64,000 nucleotides of DNA from Stramenopiles sp. TOSAG23-2 (taxonomy: Eukaryota > Sar), in assembly GCA_900128395.1 (NCBI GenBank), contig LT649234.1:1-64000 (forward strand), given 5' to 3'. The stretch's first letter is position 1; each line of letters starts with the position of its first letter. The notes below the pieces were generated by a model. The model was not told the origin of the DNA, did not search any database, and saw nothing but the letters and a program-made list of their open reading frames with translations. The translations under genes were made by a program, and so were the position numbers. Positions 46,825 to 59,341 of the stretch are shown piece by piece.

Positions 46825-47039
46825 CTCTTTCACCAGAAAAAACAATCATACATTCACCGACATACGATCTTGCATCAAGTATAGATTATCATAATTCATA
46901 TTTACACGGAAGTTTAATGGTGACGAATCCAAGGTACATGCACCAAAAACGGATAAGTAGTACCAAAAAAGGGCAACATCGCATTTACCAATTAGCAATA
47001 AAAGAAATGAGAAATATTTATAAAACTTCAAACCACTGA
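46824..47039 (+). pseudogene. Displaced C-terminal coding segment of the EF-hand gene
   Basis: Immediately after the stop at 46822-46824, the frame beginning at 46824 is open to TGA at 47037-47039. It reads TLSPEKTIIHSPTYDLASS, then YLHGSLMVTNPRYMHQKR, then AIKEMRNIYKTSNH. It has no simple repeats and good amino-acid variety, unlike the surrounding spacers. One missing base near 46815-46823 would join it to the EF-hand protein. It is therefore a real frameshift, a sequencing error or, less likely, an unrecognised intron. Confidence 0.5.
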
Positions 47040-47732
47040 GGTATTAGGGGATATCTGTATTAAAATGTCAAAACTAGATGGGTGTTGGAGAGCCAGTAAA
47101 AGCACAACAATAAAATTATACGAAGTACAGTATTATATAAAAGGATAATTATATGATATTATATATATTATTCGTACCGCGGTATTAAAAAATACAATCA
47201 TACACACATCGTAACATCATTGCGATAGAGTTTTAATTATATTTAATGATTTTATAGAAATATTTACCTATTCTAGACCTATCAATATGTTTTTTGTCCA
47301 TTTTGGGCCAAAAAAGTCCTCTGTATTTTTGGTCTTTAGAATACAAATTATATACTAAATATATTTACCTATATATATGGCTTATTTTTGTCTATTTTGG
47401 GCCAAAGACGCTGTGGATCTTATAAAATTTAATGATACGTTCGTATAGTAATGATTGCAGCAGAGCGTTTAGAGAAGAAATACGTATTAGAAAACGGACA
47501 TGATGTTGATCGTAAATAATCGAGAGGGATATATTTAATAAATTGGTATTTTTTTGCAAAACATATTAATTTGTAATTAAATGTACGTTATAAACATAAT
47601 TTTTTTACAAAAAGACTTCCTAGCTATCGTTCACGCTTGTTCACACAACACTAAAATACTTGATACTCAAAAATTTTTCATATGTTTCGCGATGACAGTT
47701 TGAAAGAACAAAATGGCAAATTAAAGAACAAT
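47040..47732. other. Convergent intergenic region
   Basis: Spacer between the EF-hand gene and alpha-tubulin. It contains TACGAAG at 47119, an imperfect duplication of tttttgtc(c/t)attttgggcc followed by aaa (47291-47312 and 47385-47406), and a 22-codon frame at 47451-47519 starting MIAAERLEKKYVLENGHD, which is protein-like but too short to call. Confidence 0.55.
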
Positions 47733-50445
<2,713 letters not shown>

Positions 50446-52671
50446 ATGCCGAAACGCCCTATATCGTCTAGCTCCAGCTCTTCTTCTTCGAGTTCGAGCT
50501 CTAGTAGCGATGATTCAGAAGACGAAGGACAAAAAATAGTGAATATGAAAAGTGTACAAGAAGATGATAACAATAATCAAACCAGTAATAAGGAAAAAAC
50601 AAATAATAATAAAAGAAGAAAATTAAATGATGAGATCAGTGATAATAATAACAGCACTATGAATATAAATGATACAATAGAACCGGTAATAACGACAACG
50701 ACGACGACGATAATAAATAATACTAATAACAATAAACCAAATAATAATGAAGATACAGCAACATCGAAAGAAGCTAAAGAAACAATAATACCTGGTTCAG
50801 AGGAACATCAAAAATCAACATGGATAAATTTACAAGCAAAGTTACATAGTTTATTGAGTAAATTAACACCGAAAACATTAGTTGAAATATTACCGCAGGT
50901 ATTTGCATTAAATTTAATCCGTAGTCGCGGCCTATTTGTAACGAAAATGTTGTTTATTTTATCCGGAACGAAAGGACATGATACTGATGCTACAGCAAAA
51001 GTATTTGCATCATTAACCTCGGTGATTAACACTAAATTACCACAAATTGGAGAATTATTAGTCAAACGAGTTTTATTTGAATTTCGACGAAACTTTAAGA
51101 ACCATAAAATTAGGAATGCAATCACGCGATTAAAATTGTTATCTCATCTAATCAATCAACAAATATGTCATGAAATATTAGCATTGCAAATAGCAAATTT
51201 TTTGATCTCAAAAAAATCCATCAAAGGATCAATTGATTGTTTAGATGTTTTATTATGCCGTACTGGTAGAATTTTGGAAGAAACATCATCCAAAGCAACC
51301 AATAAAATATTCGATCAAGTACGAATTATGTTACAAGAGGGTACAGTGGATAGATATTCCCAGCAAAAAATCGAAAAGTTATTAAAAACGCGTAAAAAAG
51401 GTTTTTATTGGCATAAAACCATTGATGAAGGATTAGATTTAGTGGAAAAAAACGATCGAGTCACTCATACAATGCAATTGAATGACAAAATTGATATAGA
51501 AGAAACTTTAAACAAATATCAATTTGATGACAACTTTTTAAAAAATGAAGAAAGTTGGAATAATATACGAAAAAGTATATTAGGGATAACAGATGAAGAT
51601 AGTAATAATGACAGTAGCGACGATGGCGATGCTAGTAGTGATTCGGATGATGGATCAACTGGAGATGATGAGGGAAGTGATTCGGATGACGATGATGATG
51701 ATGATTTGCCACCAGCAATGAATTTAAACGATGCTGGTCCTAGTAAAACAACTGATTTAACAGGTGCTGATTTAGTTGATTTAAGACGTAAAATATATTT
51801 AGTAATCATGTCTTCATTGGATTATGAAGAATGCGCACATAAGTTGTTGATGCTGCGTATACCAAAAGCAAATCAAATTGAAATTTGTACTATGTTACTT
51901 GAATGCTGCTCGCAAGAACGAACATATGTTAAAATGTATGGTTTGTTAGGATGTCGTTTTTGTTCCGTGGATGCCTTATACCAGACAAATTTTAAGATAT
52001 GTTTTGTGCAACAATACAATACATGCCATCATTTGGATACAAATAAATTAAGAAATACTGCAAAATTTTTTGCTCATTTAATTTGTCATGATGCATTGCC
52101 ATGGGACACAATGTCATGTATAACACTAACAGAAAAAATGACAACTAGTTCTGGACGTATATTCATTAAAATATTGTTCCAAGAAATGGTTACTTTTCTT
52201 GGTATTGTACAAGTTCAAAACATTTTAAACGATCCAATATTGATAAAAAAATTGCCAGGTTTGTTTCCAACGGAAGATCCAGATCATATTCGTTTTGCTA
52301 TTAACTTTTTCACGGTGATTCAGCTTGGCGCCTTAACAATTGGATTGAGAGAAGCATTACGTGTAGCACCAAAGAAAATATTAAAACAAGTACAAGAAAA
52401 ATTAAGAGATTCCGATGGTGAAGATATGGATAGTGACAGTTCAAGTAGTAGTAGTAGTAGTAGCAGCAGCAGTAGTTCTTCATCTAGCAGCAGCAGCAGC
52501 AGTTCTAGTAGTTCATCCTCTAGTAGTGATAGCAGTGACAGCAGTGATGACGACAATGATGATGATAACAGGAGGAAGGAAGTTGATATTGGTCTCCAAA
52601 AATCAGTTGATAATGATAATAAAAAAGAAGGCGGGGGAGAAAGCGAACCAACAAAAGAAGAACAGCAGTAA
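50446..52671 (+). CDS. CWC22: Pre-mRNA-splicing factor CWC22
   Basis: Spliceosome component that escorts eIF4A3 during exon-junction complex deposition. The 741-residue protein has a Ser/Asp/Asn-rich start, then a MIF4G domain at about 125-315 (LIRSRGLFVTKMLF, VINTKLPQIGELLVKRV, LKLLSHLINQQICHEILALQ, IMLQEGTVDRYSQQKIE). An acidic linker carries the family element KSILGITDED. The MA3 domain at about 438-560 has LRRKIYLVIMSSLDYEECAH, MLLECCSQERTYVKMYGLLG and LRNTAKFFAHLICHDALPW. A poly-Ser tract (about 665-698) and acidic tail close it. Many identical segments with animal CWC22 make the call safe. It shows that splicing is active although genes here lack visible introns. Confidence 0.96.
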   Translation: MPKRPISSSSSSSSSSSSSSSDDSEDEGQKIVNMKSVQEDDNNNQTSNKEKTNNNKRRKLNDEISDNNNSTMNINDTIEPVITTTTTTIINNTNNNKPNNNEDTATSKEAKETIIPGSEEHQKSTWINLQAKLHSLLSKLTPKTLVEILPQVFALNLIRSRGLFVTKMLFILSGTKGHDTDATAKVFASLTSVINTKLPQIGELLVKRVLFEFRRNFKNHKIRNAITRLKLLSHLINQQICHEILALQIANFLISKKSIKGSIDCLDVLLCRTGRILEETSSKATNKIFDQVRIMLQEGTVDRYSQQKIEKLLKTRKKGFYWHKTIDEGLDLVEKNDRVTHTMQLNDKIDIEETLNKYQFDDNFLKNEESWNNIRKSILGITDEDSNNDSSDDGDASSDSDDGSTGDDEGSDSDDDDDDDLPPAMNLNDAGPSKTTDLTGADLVDLRRKIYLVIMSSLDYEECAHKLLMLRIPKANQIEICTMLLECCSQERTYVKMYGLLGCRFCSVDALYQTNFKICFVQQYNTCHHLDTNKLRNTAKFFAHLICHDALPWDTMSCITLTEKMTTSSGRIFIKILFQEMVTFLGIVQVQNILNDPILIKKLPGLFPTEDPDHIRFAINFFTVIQLGALTIGLREALRVAPKKILKQVQEKLRDSDGEDMDSDSSSSSSSSSSSSSSSSSSSSSSSSSSSSSSDSSDSSDDDNDDDNRRKEVDIGLQKSVDNDNKKEGGGESEPTKEEQQ

Positions 52672-53243
52672 AAAATGGTATATATATGCATGAGATGTAA
52701 TATATAATATTATGAATATGATATGCCAGAGACACAAAAAATATACGAGAAGTATCATGTACGAGCTCGTACGTTTTCGTACACAAAGAAAAAATGAAAA
52801 AACTCTTCTGCGCTTCGTATTATAAAAACGATGGTTAAAATCTAAAGTATTTTATATATCAAAATTTATTTTTAAAAAAGATATAATACGAAAAGTATTA
52901 AAAATTATATAATATGCCATACCAGGCACTTTGTACGCGTACTTCGTATTTTTATATTCGTATGATACGAAAGCTCGTATGATATGATACTTATATATCC
53001 ATTAGAAAAGAAACTAGATTTTATATAATGTATTTTATACTATCTTATATTTTAAAAAATTTGTTTGTTCTCTTTTGCATTTTTTTAATTTTTGGCTCTT
53101 GTAAAAATCTCATCATACAGACACACACACCACAAATATGCGCGCGCACACACACATCAAAATAATATCTCCGCGTATTATATGTGTGTATGATAGGCAC
53201 AAAAATATAAACTTCGTCCTCTTCTGCTTTCACACATTTTAAA
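52672..53243. other. Convergent intergenic region
   Basis: Spacer between CWC22 and the CCT-domain gene, rich in cgtac and tacga words: CTTCGTA at 52813 and 52942, plus near copies (aatacgaaaagtatt at 52886, gatacgaaagctcgta at 52967). An (ac)n run lies near 53122-53157. No gene is seen. Confidence 0.65.
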
Positions 53244-54659
53244 TTATGTCATGTTCATTAATTCTCGTAATAATTCTTCATCTTCCTTTTTCACAAACCG
53301 TCCTTTCACTCGCAATCGAGAATCGGCAAAATTTTTTCTAACATCATATTTAACACGTTTTGTCCAAATTCTCCTTTTACGTTTTTCCATAAACCTTTGA
53401 ATACGTAATCTTCTTGATTCTGGGGAATAAATACCAATTTTATTCGATCCATCATCGTTTTTATTAGAAGATCGACCTGGTATTGCCACAGGCTTTGATC
53501 CTAAATTTGAAGAGTTTGACGACGAGGAATATGAAGACAAACCATTTCCACTACTATCTTTTGAGCTGTAATAACTACTGCTACTTGTTTCTTTTTTAGC
53601 ATTATTATTATTGTTGTTGTTGTTGCTAGAGTACCCACTACTTTTTTTAAGTCCACTAGATTTATGTTTATTCGCATAGGACGAGCTTGAAATGGATGAT
53701 TTTGATTTACTACTTAATGATTTACTATATTTACTAGATGATTTCGATTTGCTTAATGCTGCTGTGGATTTTGCTTTGTAACTTTTACTAGTATTACTAC
53801 TATTGCTACTACTTGATTTAGTAATACCGATAGTACTATTTTTACGAGATCCGGGTGCACTATAGGAGGATACCGATCCACTACTACTACGAAAGCTTTG
53901 TGATCTATTTTTGCTTGTTGGGGATGTACCGTAAAAATCTAAACCGCCGTAGCCATCTTCACCACCATCTATAGAAAAAGCATGTCCAGTACGAAAATCA
54001 TTAACGGCATCATCGCCTAATTCACCAAATAAATTATCACCACCAGTGCCTGGTGCATCAAAAATTTGAGAAAAAGTCCTTTCCCGATTTGATTTTCTAC
54101 GTTCTTTATTATTGTTATTGCTATTGTAATTATTATTATTATTGGTTTTACTACTGTTATTATTATTATTGTTATGATCAATATCATTTGGTATGGAAAA
54201 AGATTGTGATTGAGGCCTTGTTCCGATAGCAGGATCATCGTAAAATGTAAACGGCATCATATCGTCTAAGTCGTCGCCAAAAGCATCGTTTTCAGTGCCA
54301 TCTAAACCTGCACCTTCGTCAAAATCAAACATATTTATATCCATTTGCTCAATACCTAACTCAGCAACTAAATCGATGGAAGACCTCCTGTTAAAAGCAT
54401 TAGATGTAAGCAATTTTCGGATTGGTCGGGGATTCCCTTTTTCATATTCTTCCAATGCATGTGCCATGTTCGAATCGCCACTGATAATCATATCTTTTAC
54501 AAGACCCTTTTGGTTTTGATTTATTGTGCCATCTTCACATAAATCGGATGCACTTCTTAAACGTCCTGATACACTACCAGAACGTGGTCTTTTCGAGGAT
54601 GGTGCCTCTAAACTGCCTATAGGCATTGATGGTGGTGTATGCGATAAAGGAAATTGCAT
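53244..54659 (-). CDS. CCT-motif protein, Ser-rich
   Basis: Probable nuclear regulatory protein. The 471-residue chain is dominated by Ser, Asn and Lys runs (residues 150-395). It ends in a CCT (CONSTANS/CO-like/TOC1) motif at about 408-455: RRLRIQRFMEKRKRRIWTKR, then YDVRKNFADSRLRVKGRFVK, with the spacing and conserved Arg/Lys/Tyr residues of that motif. In plants this motif binds NF-Y partners and DNA; it also occurs in algae and various protists. No B-box, receiver or GATA domain is present. An acidic patch (MDINMFDFDEGAGLDGTEND, about 105-125) could be an activation region. ATG at 54659. Confidence 0.85.
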   Translation of the reverse strand: MQFPLSHTPPSMPIGSLEAPSSKRPRSGSVSGRLRSASDLCEDGTINQNQKGLVKDMIISGDSNMAHALEEYEKGNPRPIRKLLTSNAFNRRSSIDLVAELGIEQMDINMFDFDEGAGLDGTENDAFGDDLDDMMPFTFYDDPAIGTRPQSQSFSIPNDIDHNNNNNNSSKTNNNNNYNSNNNNKERRKSNRERTFSQIFDAPGTGGDNLFGELGDDAVNDFRTGHAFSIDGGEDGYGGLDFYGTSPTSKNRSQSFRSSSGSVSSYSAPGSRKNSTIGITKSSSSNSSNTSKSYKAKSTAALSKSKSSSKYSKSLSSKSKSSISSSSYANKHKSSGLKKSSGYSSNNNNNNNNAKKETSSSSYYSSKDSSGNGLSSYSSSSNSSNLGSKPVAIPGRSSNKNDDGSNKIGIYSPESRRLRIQRFMEKRKRRIWTKRVKYDVRKNFADSRLRVKGRFVKKEDEELLRELMNMT

Positions 54660-56211
54660 TTTTGTGTTCTGGCTATTATTACTACTATTGCTATATTACT
54701 ATTATATCGAAAAAATATATGTAAATCCAAGAAAAATTTATATATTGATATATTAACTATGTGCGTTATGTACTAATGAATGATATTTGTATATGAATCA
54801 ATACTATAACAAAACGTTTTGGCTTTCAGAAATTTTTTCTTCCTTATTCTCCCTTTTTTTTTTGTGCGTGTGTACGTTTTTAGTTTAATTTATATACTAA
54901 TATATATATATTCTTTTCTCTCTATATATATATATATTAGAGGGTATGCCTAATGATTCGTATATCAATGTATATATATATATATATATTTAATTGAATC
55001 TCGTTATAAATATATATCTATTACTTAATGAATTGCTATATCTTTTTGTGGAAATGGAGGATATATGTACATATGTTTTGCTATGCATGCACACACTTTG
55101 CACATCCGAACTTTACACTTGTTTGGGGGAATAAATAATATTCGCAAGTTGAAAGGGTGGGATATTAAGGGATTTATATTATAATATAAACATACATATA
55201 ATTGTATTTAATGATATTTTATTATTAGATCAAATCCATGAATACTTAAAATAAGAAAGTAAAAAAAAAAAGGAGCTGAATATATCGCTACAAGCCGTAT
55301 TTTATAATTTTACGTGGAAAATGATTTTGGATACAATTTCCTTAGACTATAAAATAGTGTAGTATATAAATTATATACCCTATCACTTTATTTTTCATAA
55401 TATAACTCATAACGTATAATAATTGCAAAATCCACAATCTTCCTCGATCCTTACATCACCACAATATTACTAAATACAGGTAGATACCATTAGAGAGGAT
55501 CCGCTCTAGGCTCTAGATAGATAGATCCTACCATTGTGGTCTATCAACTTCATTCTTTTTTGGATACTGATGTAAGATATGCAGAGGACAGAATAGTCTA
55601 AAACCTACTCCGGGTACCTGAGCATAGATCTATACAGTAAACTTAGCATTGCAAGCGAAGCGTATATAAATAAAACCATGTGAGTACGCTCTATTAATAC
55701 GTTTAGAGGGGATCTTGGAGATAGGGAGATATTGGATATGGCCCTGCTAAGACTACGTCCTCGTATAAATAAAACCATCCCTATTTTGACACGTGCACAC
55801 ATCAGTTTGCCAGTTGTTTGCCAGTTTGCATGGCAACCATGATGAATTATTTTTTTTTGCACTTCGTATTGCCAGATTGCCAGATTGCCAGCGGGCCAGG
55901 ATTGCCAGATTGCTATTTCTTCTTTTATGTGTGCTCTTGCGTGCTCTTCTTCTTTCCAGCTTTTTTTCTTCTTCTTCTTCTTCTTTTTTTTTATATATAC
56001 TTATTTTATTAATATTAATTTATTAAAATATAAATATATGAAAAAGGAATAATAAATATGAAGTCTTTTATCTTGTTGAAAAGATAAATCAGGAGGAAAA
56101 TAGATTTATTATCATACAAAAAGATATATATATATTTTTTTGTTTTTTTTTTGTTTTGGCGTTGTAAGTAGTATTCTGCATTATTATTATATAAATAAAG
56201 GTATATAAAAC
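54660..56211. other. Divergent intergenic region
   Basis: 1.55 kb with (ta)n runs near 54900-54990, a repeated tataaataaaaccat (about 55664 and 55774), the ttgccag repeats listed next, and CTTCGTA at 55862. It contains the uS17 promoter on its right. No credible gene. Confidence 0.6.
55806..55912. repeat. Short TTGCCAG repeat cluster
   Basis: About six TTGCCAG units, at 55807, 55818 and then 55869-55912 (gattgccagattgccag, interrupted by cgggccagg). It is noncoding, microsatellite-like, and about 300 bp upstream of the uS17 gene. Confidence 0.7.
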
Positions 56212-56451
56212 ATGCCACCGTTAATTGGTAGGGTCGTATCGACTGCGATGCAAAAAACAGTTGTAGTACGTGTGGATAGGATTTTTAAACATAAAAGGTT
56301 AGGTACTTTCATTAAACGTAGGAAGAAATTTATGGCACATGACGAAATTGAAGCGTGTGATTTTGGTGATACTGTAAAATTAAAAGAATGTAGACCTTTA
56401 AGTAAAAGAAAGCGATGGGTTGTTGATGAAATATTGAAAAAAGCAGATTAA
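56212..56451 (+). CDS. Bacterial-type ribosomal protein uS17, probably mitochondrial
   Basis: Small-subunit rRNA-binding protein of the OB fold, 79 residues, matching bacterial/organellar uS17 in length and in [43 protein letters not shown] and [18 protein letters not shown]. Cytosolic uS17 (RPS11) is longer and differs, so this protein should work in the mitochondrial, or conceivably plastid, ribosome. No obvious cleavable presequence precedes the conserved core; import must use internal signals, as in some short mitochondrial ribosomal proteins. ATG at 56212 directly precedes the conserved domain. Confidence 0.93.
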   Translation: MPPLIGRVVSTAMQKTVVVRVDRIFKHKRLGTFIKRRKKFMAHDEIEACDFGDTVKLKECRPLSKRKRWVVDEILKKAD

Positions 56452-56808
56452 GCGAGAACAATGGAAAACAAATGATGTGTATAAAAGAAGTATATTCATT
56501 GGATTATAAAAACAAATAATATATAATATTTATAATATTCGCGTATTTTTTTATCAAAAAAATAAAAAAGTAAAAAGTTATGTTTTGTAGTGTGAAATTT
56601 TTTTACGCTTCGTATGAAAAATATCAAAAATTACGGTCGCACCATCAAACACAAAAACTGTGTGTTGATATATCTCTCTATATTAATAAAAATATGTATA
56701 AAAATGTAATGTAAATATATGATACGATAATATAACACAGTATTCTATGATACGCGTATAATTTTACGAGTATATTATTATTACAACACACTCTCTCAAA
56801 AAATCTTT
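56452..56808. other. Convergent intergenic region
   Basis: AT-rich spacer between uS17 and the next minus-strand gene, with CTTCGTA at 56608. No gene is seen. Confidence 0.6.
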
Positions 56809-57465
56809 TCAAGCACTACTTCGTAAAATCAATGCAAATGCTGCTATTAATAAACTAACCAAGGAACCAATAACACGCTCGTACATTTCTAGAGTCACAG
56901 GGATTCCAAATATCATCCAAATAACACTTCGCCGTTGAATTTCTAATCCATCAAGAAAATATTTTAATGCGCCATTATTATCACTATTAAAACATTCAGA
57001 TAAAATCAATACATAATCACCACGATGGATTGATTCCAAAAAACGAGTATATGCTATTGATGGCTTCATTGATATAGTTAGTAATATATACAACCCATAC
57101 ATCCATAAGGTTTCGGTTATAATCATAAATACTAACCCACCAATGTCAAGAATATAATCACTTTGAAAACTTTGGAACACAAAGTCTATACCCCCCAATA
57201 TTATATATAAAATTAAACTGAAAATGATTAAACCAACTGAATTTCCTAATATCCGAACAGATCGTTTCACATTTACAGCAATCGTCTCCAGTGATTGAAT
57301 AAAAATTTTAATTATCTTTTTCGCCTCTTTACGATTAATAGTATTTGGATTCATTATTTTGTGATCATCATCACAGTCAGATTCAAAAAATTTATATATA
57401 ACTTTATTGATCTTTTCTGACATTTGTTTTATTTTAAATGCAATAACTTCAGATTCTACAACCAT
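56809..57465 (-). CDS. Hypothetical multi-pass membrane protein
   Basis: Unrecognised. From the ATG at 57465 (MVVESEVIAFKIKQM) it has 218 residues. Two earlier in-frame ATGs, at 57477 and 57501, lie in a TA microsatellite that more likely is leader. Hydrophobic segments occur at about 81-99 (LGNSVGLIIFSLILYIILGG), 112-140 (GGLVFMIITETLWMYGLYILL) and near the C-terminus (VTLEMYERVIGSLVSLLIAAFALIL). An amphipathic region, FLESIHRGDYVLILSECF, lies between. Probably three or four helices. It lies next to a membrane-anchored hydrolase on the same strand, 306 bp from its 5' neighbour boundary; no functional link is shown. Confidence 0.65.
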   Translation of the reverse strand: MVVESEVIAFKIKQMSEKINKVIYKFFESDCDDDHKIMNPNTINRKEAKKIIKIFIQSLETIAVNVKRSVRILGNSVGLIIFSLILYIILGGIDFVFQSFQSDYILDIGGLVFMIITETLWMYGLYILLTISMKPSIAYTRFLESIHRGDYVLILSECFNSDNNGALKYFLDGLEIQRRSVIWMIFGIPVTLEMYERVIGSLVSLLIAAFALILRSSA

Positions 57466-57807
57466 ATATCCATACATGTATATATATATATATATGTGCA
57501 TCTATCTATTTTCTTATATGTTGGAAAAGTGATTGTAAAAAGGCTCCGCGTTCGAATTATTTAAAGAAGTGCAACAACAAATATAGAAGAAGAAGAACTA
57601 CTTATCATTGAAAAAAAGAAGTATCAAAAATATAATACTCGCGTACAAAAAATAACATGTTTTACATCACAAAAAAATCATATCTTGAAGAAAGGTCTGG
57701 TGGTAAATATACGATAAAAGAAACTTTCTCATATGTATCAATTCCATTTTCTTAATTTCTCTCTAACTTTCTTCTCTCTTTCTTATACATGTATATAATA
57801 TTTGTTG
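57466..57807. other. Intergenic with TA microsatellite
   Basis: Spacer between two minus-strand genes. It includes the (ta)n tract at 57479-57495 and no recognisable gene or repeat. Confidence 0.55.
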
Positions 57808-59070
57808 TCAAACAACAATTTTGAATTTATCATATAAAAAATATTGCATGGCATATGCACCATATTGATGACAACTACCAAATGGTTCTTGTTCACATGC
57901 ATGTATTTCGCCAGGTACAGCAATTAATTGAGATGGAATGGAATAATTTTTCAATGCTTCCATTACACGTTTTGAACGATCAATTGATACACTCATATCT
58001 GCAGTACCATGTATGATCATAGTTGGTGGTGAATTTTTATTTATATGATTCACTGGATCATAAAATTGTTTCATTGAATCTTTATTCATTGTGAAACGAT
58101 AATATATTGAACTATCATCTAATTTATTATTATCAACATCATGTTCAGTTGGTACCATACCACATAAATCAATAATACCTTTGACACCATTGCTATTAAA
58201 TTTAAGATACGTATTGTTTTTCCCTGTAGCTATTAGTTTCTCCTCCTCATCAAACCATGCAAGTTTATATCCTGCCATATATGCTAAATGACCACCAGCA
58301 CTATTACCCATGACGACGCTTCGATTCATATCAATTCCAATTTTATGTGCACCATTTATATGTAAATATTTGAAAACATCACGGACATCGGATAATATAT
58401 CTGTTCCATTCCAACCATGTTGTAATAAACGATATTCAACACTAATAAATGCAATGCCACGACTTCTTATAAATTCAACCAATGCTACTGGATAATCCTT
58501 ACGTGTTCGATAAACCCAACCACCACCATGAAAAAAAATCACGACAGGCAATCCACCATGATGATGATTACCACGTAATATATCCGTAGACGGTAAATAT
58601 ACATCTAATTTTAATTCTGGATCGTATTCAACATATCGAATACTATTTTTATCAAAACTCATAGATGGAAAAGATCGTTTCTCCATTGTTGGATCAATAG
58701 TTTTATATACTAATGTTAAATCAGGTTGATTCAATTGTTGTACTGTTATCATAATTAATTGACCAAAACATGACCATAGAAATAAGTTAACTTTCTCTGA
58801 AATAGCATATGGTAGCAACGCATTTGTACCCCATAGTAATTTTGTTTCTTCCACCAAGGCTGGTTCAATTTCACTTGCATGTAATATTGGATATAATAAT
58901 AAAATTAATGATGCTATTAAAACCAACGGGCGTAGAATTCGTAACCATAACGGCCATTTCTTATCACTTAATGGTAATGTTGTTTGTTTAAAATACATTA
59001 ATACATGTTCAACTATATATGCAATTAATTTAATAAAAGTATCTAAAAATATTAAACCAATAAACATCAT
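57808..59070 (-). CDS. Membrane-anchored alpha/beta hydrolase (HSL/carboxylesterase-like)
   Basis: Esterase or lipase of the alpha/beta hydrolase-3 group. From the ATG at 59070 it has 420 residues, with hydrophobic segments at about 2-25, 44-65 and 85-105. Then FFHGGGWVYRTRKDYP carries the oxyanion HGGG motif (His about 181), VVMGNSAGGHLAYMAG the nucleophile (Ser about 257), GTADMSVSIDRS the Asp (about 358) and PGEIHACE the His (about 390). The frame stays open upstream for 67 codons with protein-like content (VKDIFKVLDLSIKLFIGIF, GGTTIALIVL) but no ATG. The N-terminus is therefore uncertain: an upstream exon, a frameshift or a non-standard start is possible. The substrate is unknown. Confidence 0.82.
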   Translation of the reverse strand: MMFIGLIFLDTFIKLIAYIVEHVLMYFKQTTLPLSDKKWPLWLRILRPLVLIASLILLLYPILHASEIEPALVEETKLLWGTNALLPYAISEKVNLFLWSCFGQLIMITVQQLNQPDLTLVYKTIDPTMEKRSFPSMSFDKNSIRYVEYDPELKLDVYLPSTDILRGNHHHGGLPVVIFFHGGGWVYRTRKDYPVALVEFIRSRGIAFISVEYRLLQHGWNGTDILSDVRDVFKYLHINGAHKIGIDMNRSVVMGNSAGGHLAYMAGYKLAWFDEEEKLIATGKNNTYLKFNSNGVKGIIDLCGMVPTEHDVDNNKLDDSSIYYRFTMNKDSMKQFYDPVNHINKNSPPTMIIHGTADMSVSIDRSKRVMEALKNYSIPSQLIAVPGEIHACEQEPFGSCHQYGAYAMQYFLYDKFKIVV

Positions 59071-59341
59071 ACGCAATACAATTAAAGCTATAGTAGTACC
59101 TCCTAAACTTTTTGCATAAAAACCATTTGTTGCATTGAATATTCCAATAAATAATTTAATTGATAAATCCAATACTTTGAATATATCTTTCACGTATCGT
59201 GTACAACATGGCGTTGGTATAAAACAGAAATACCCTTTCGTGAAGGATAGATGGTGTCGTTTTTGCAACAATAATCAATATTCATCACTAACATGTAATG
59301 CATTTTTCAATTTTTCTTCTTCTTTTCAAAACAAATTAGTA

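Noticed and set aside
46815-46842. A tiny GT-AG intron (gtaactctttcaccag) explaining the EF-hand frame change
   Set aside because: Removing these 16 bases leads into the third frame, which stops soon after, not into the protein-like frame.
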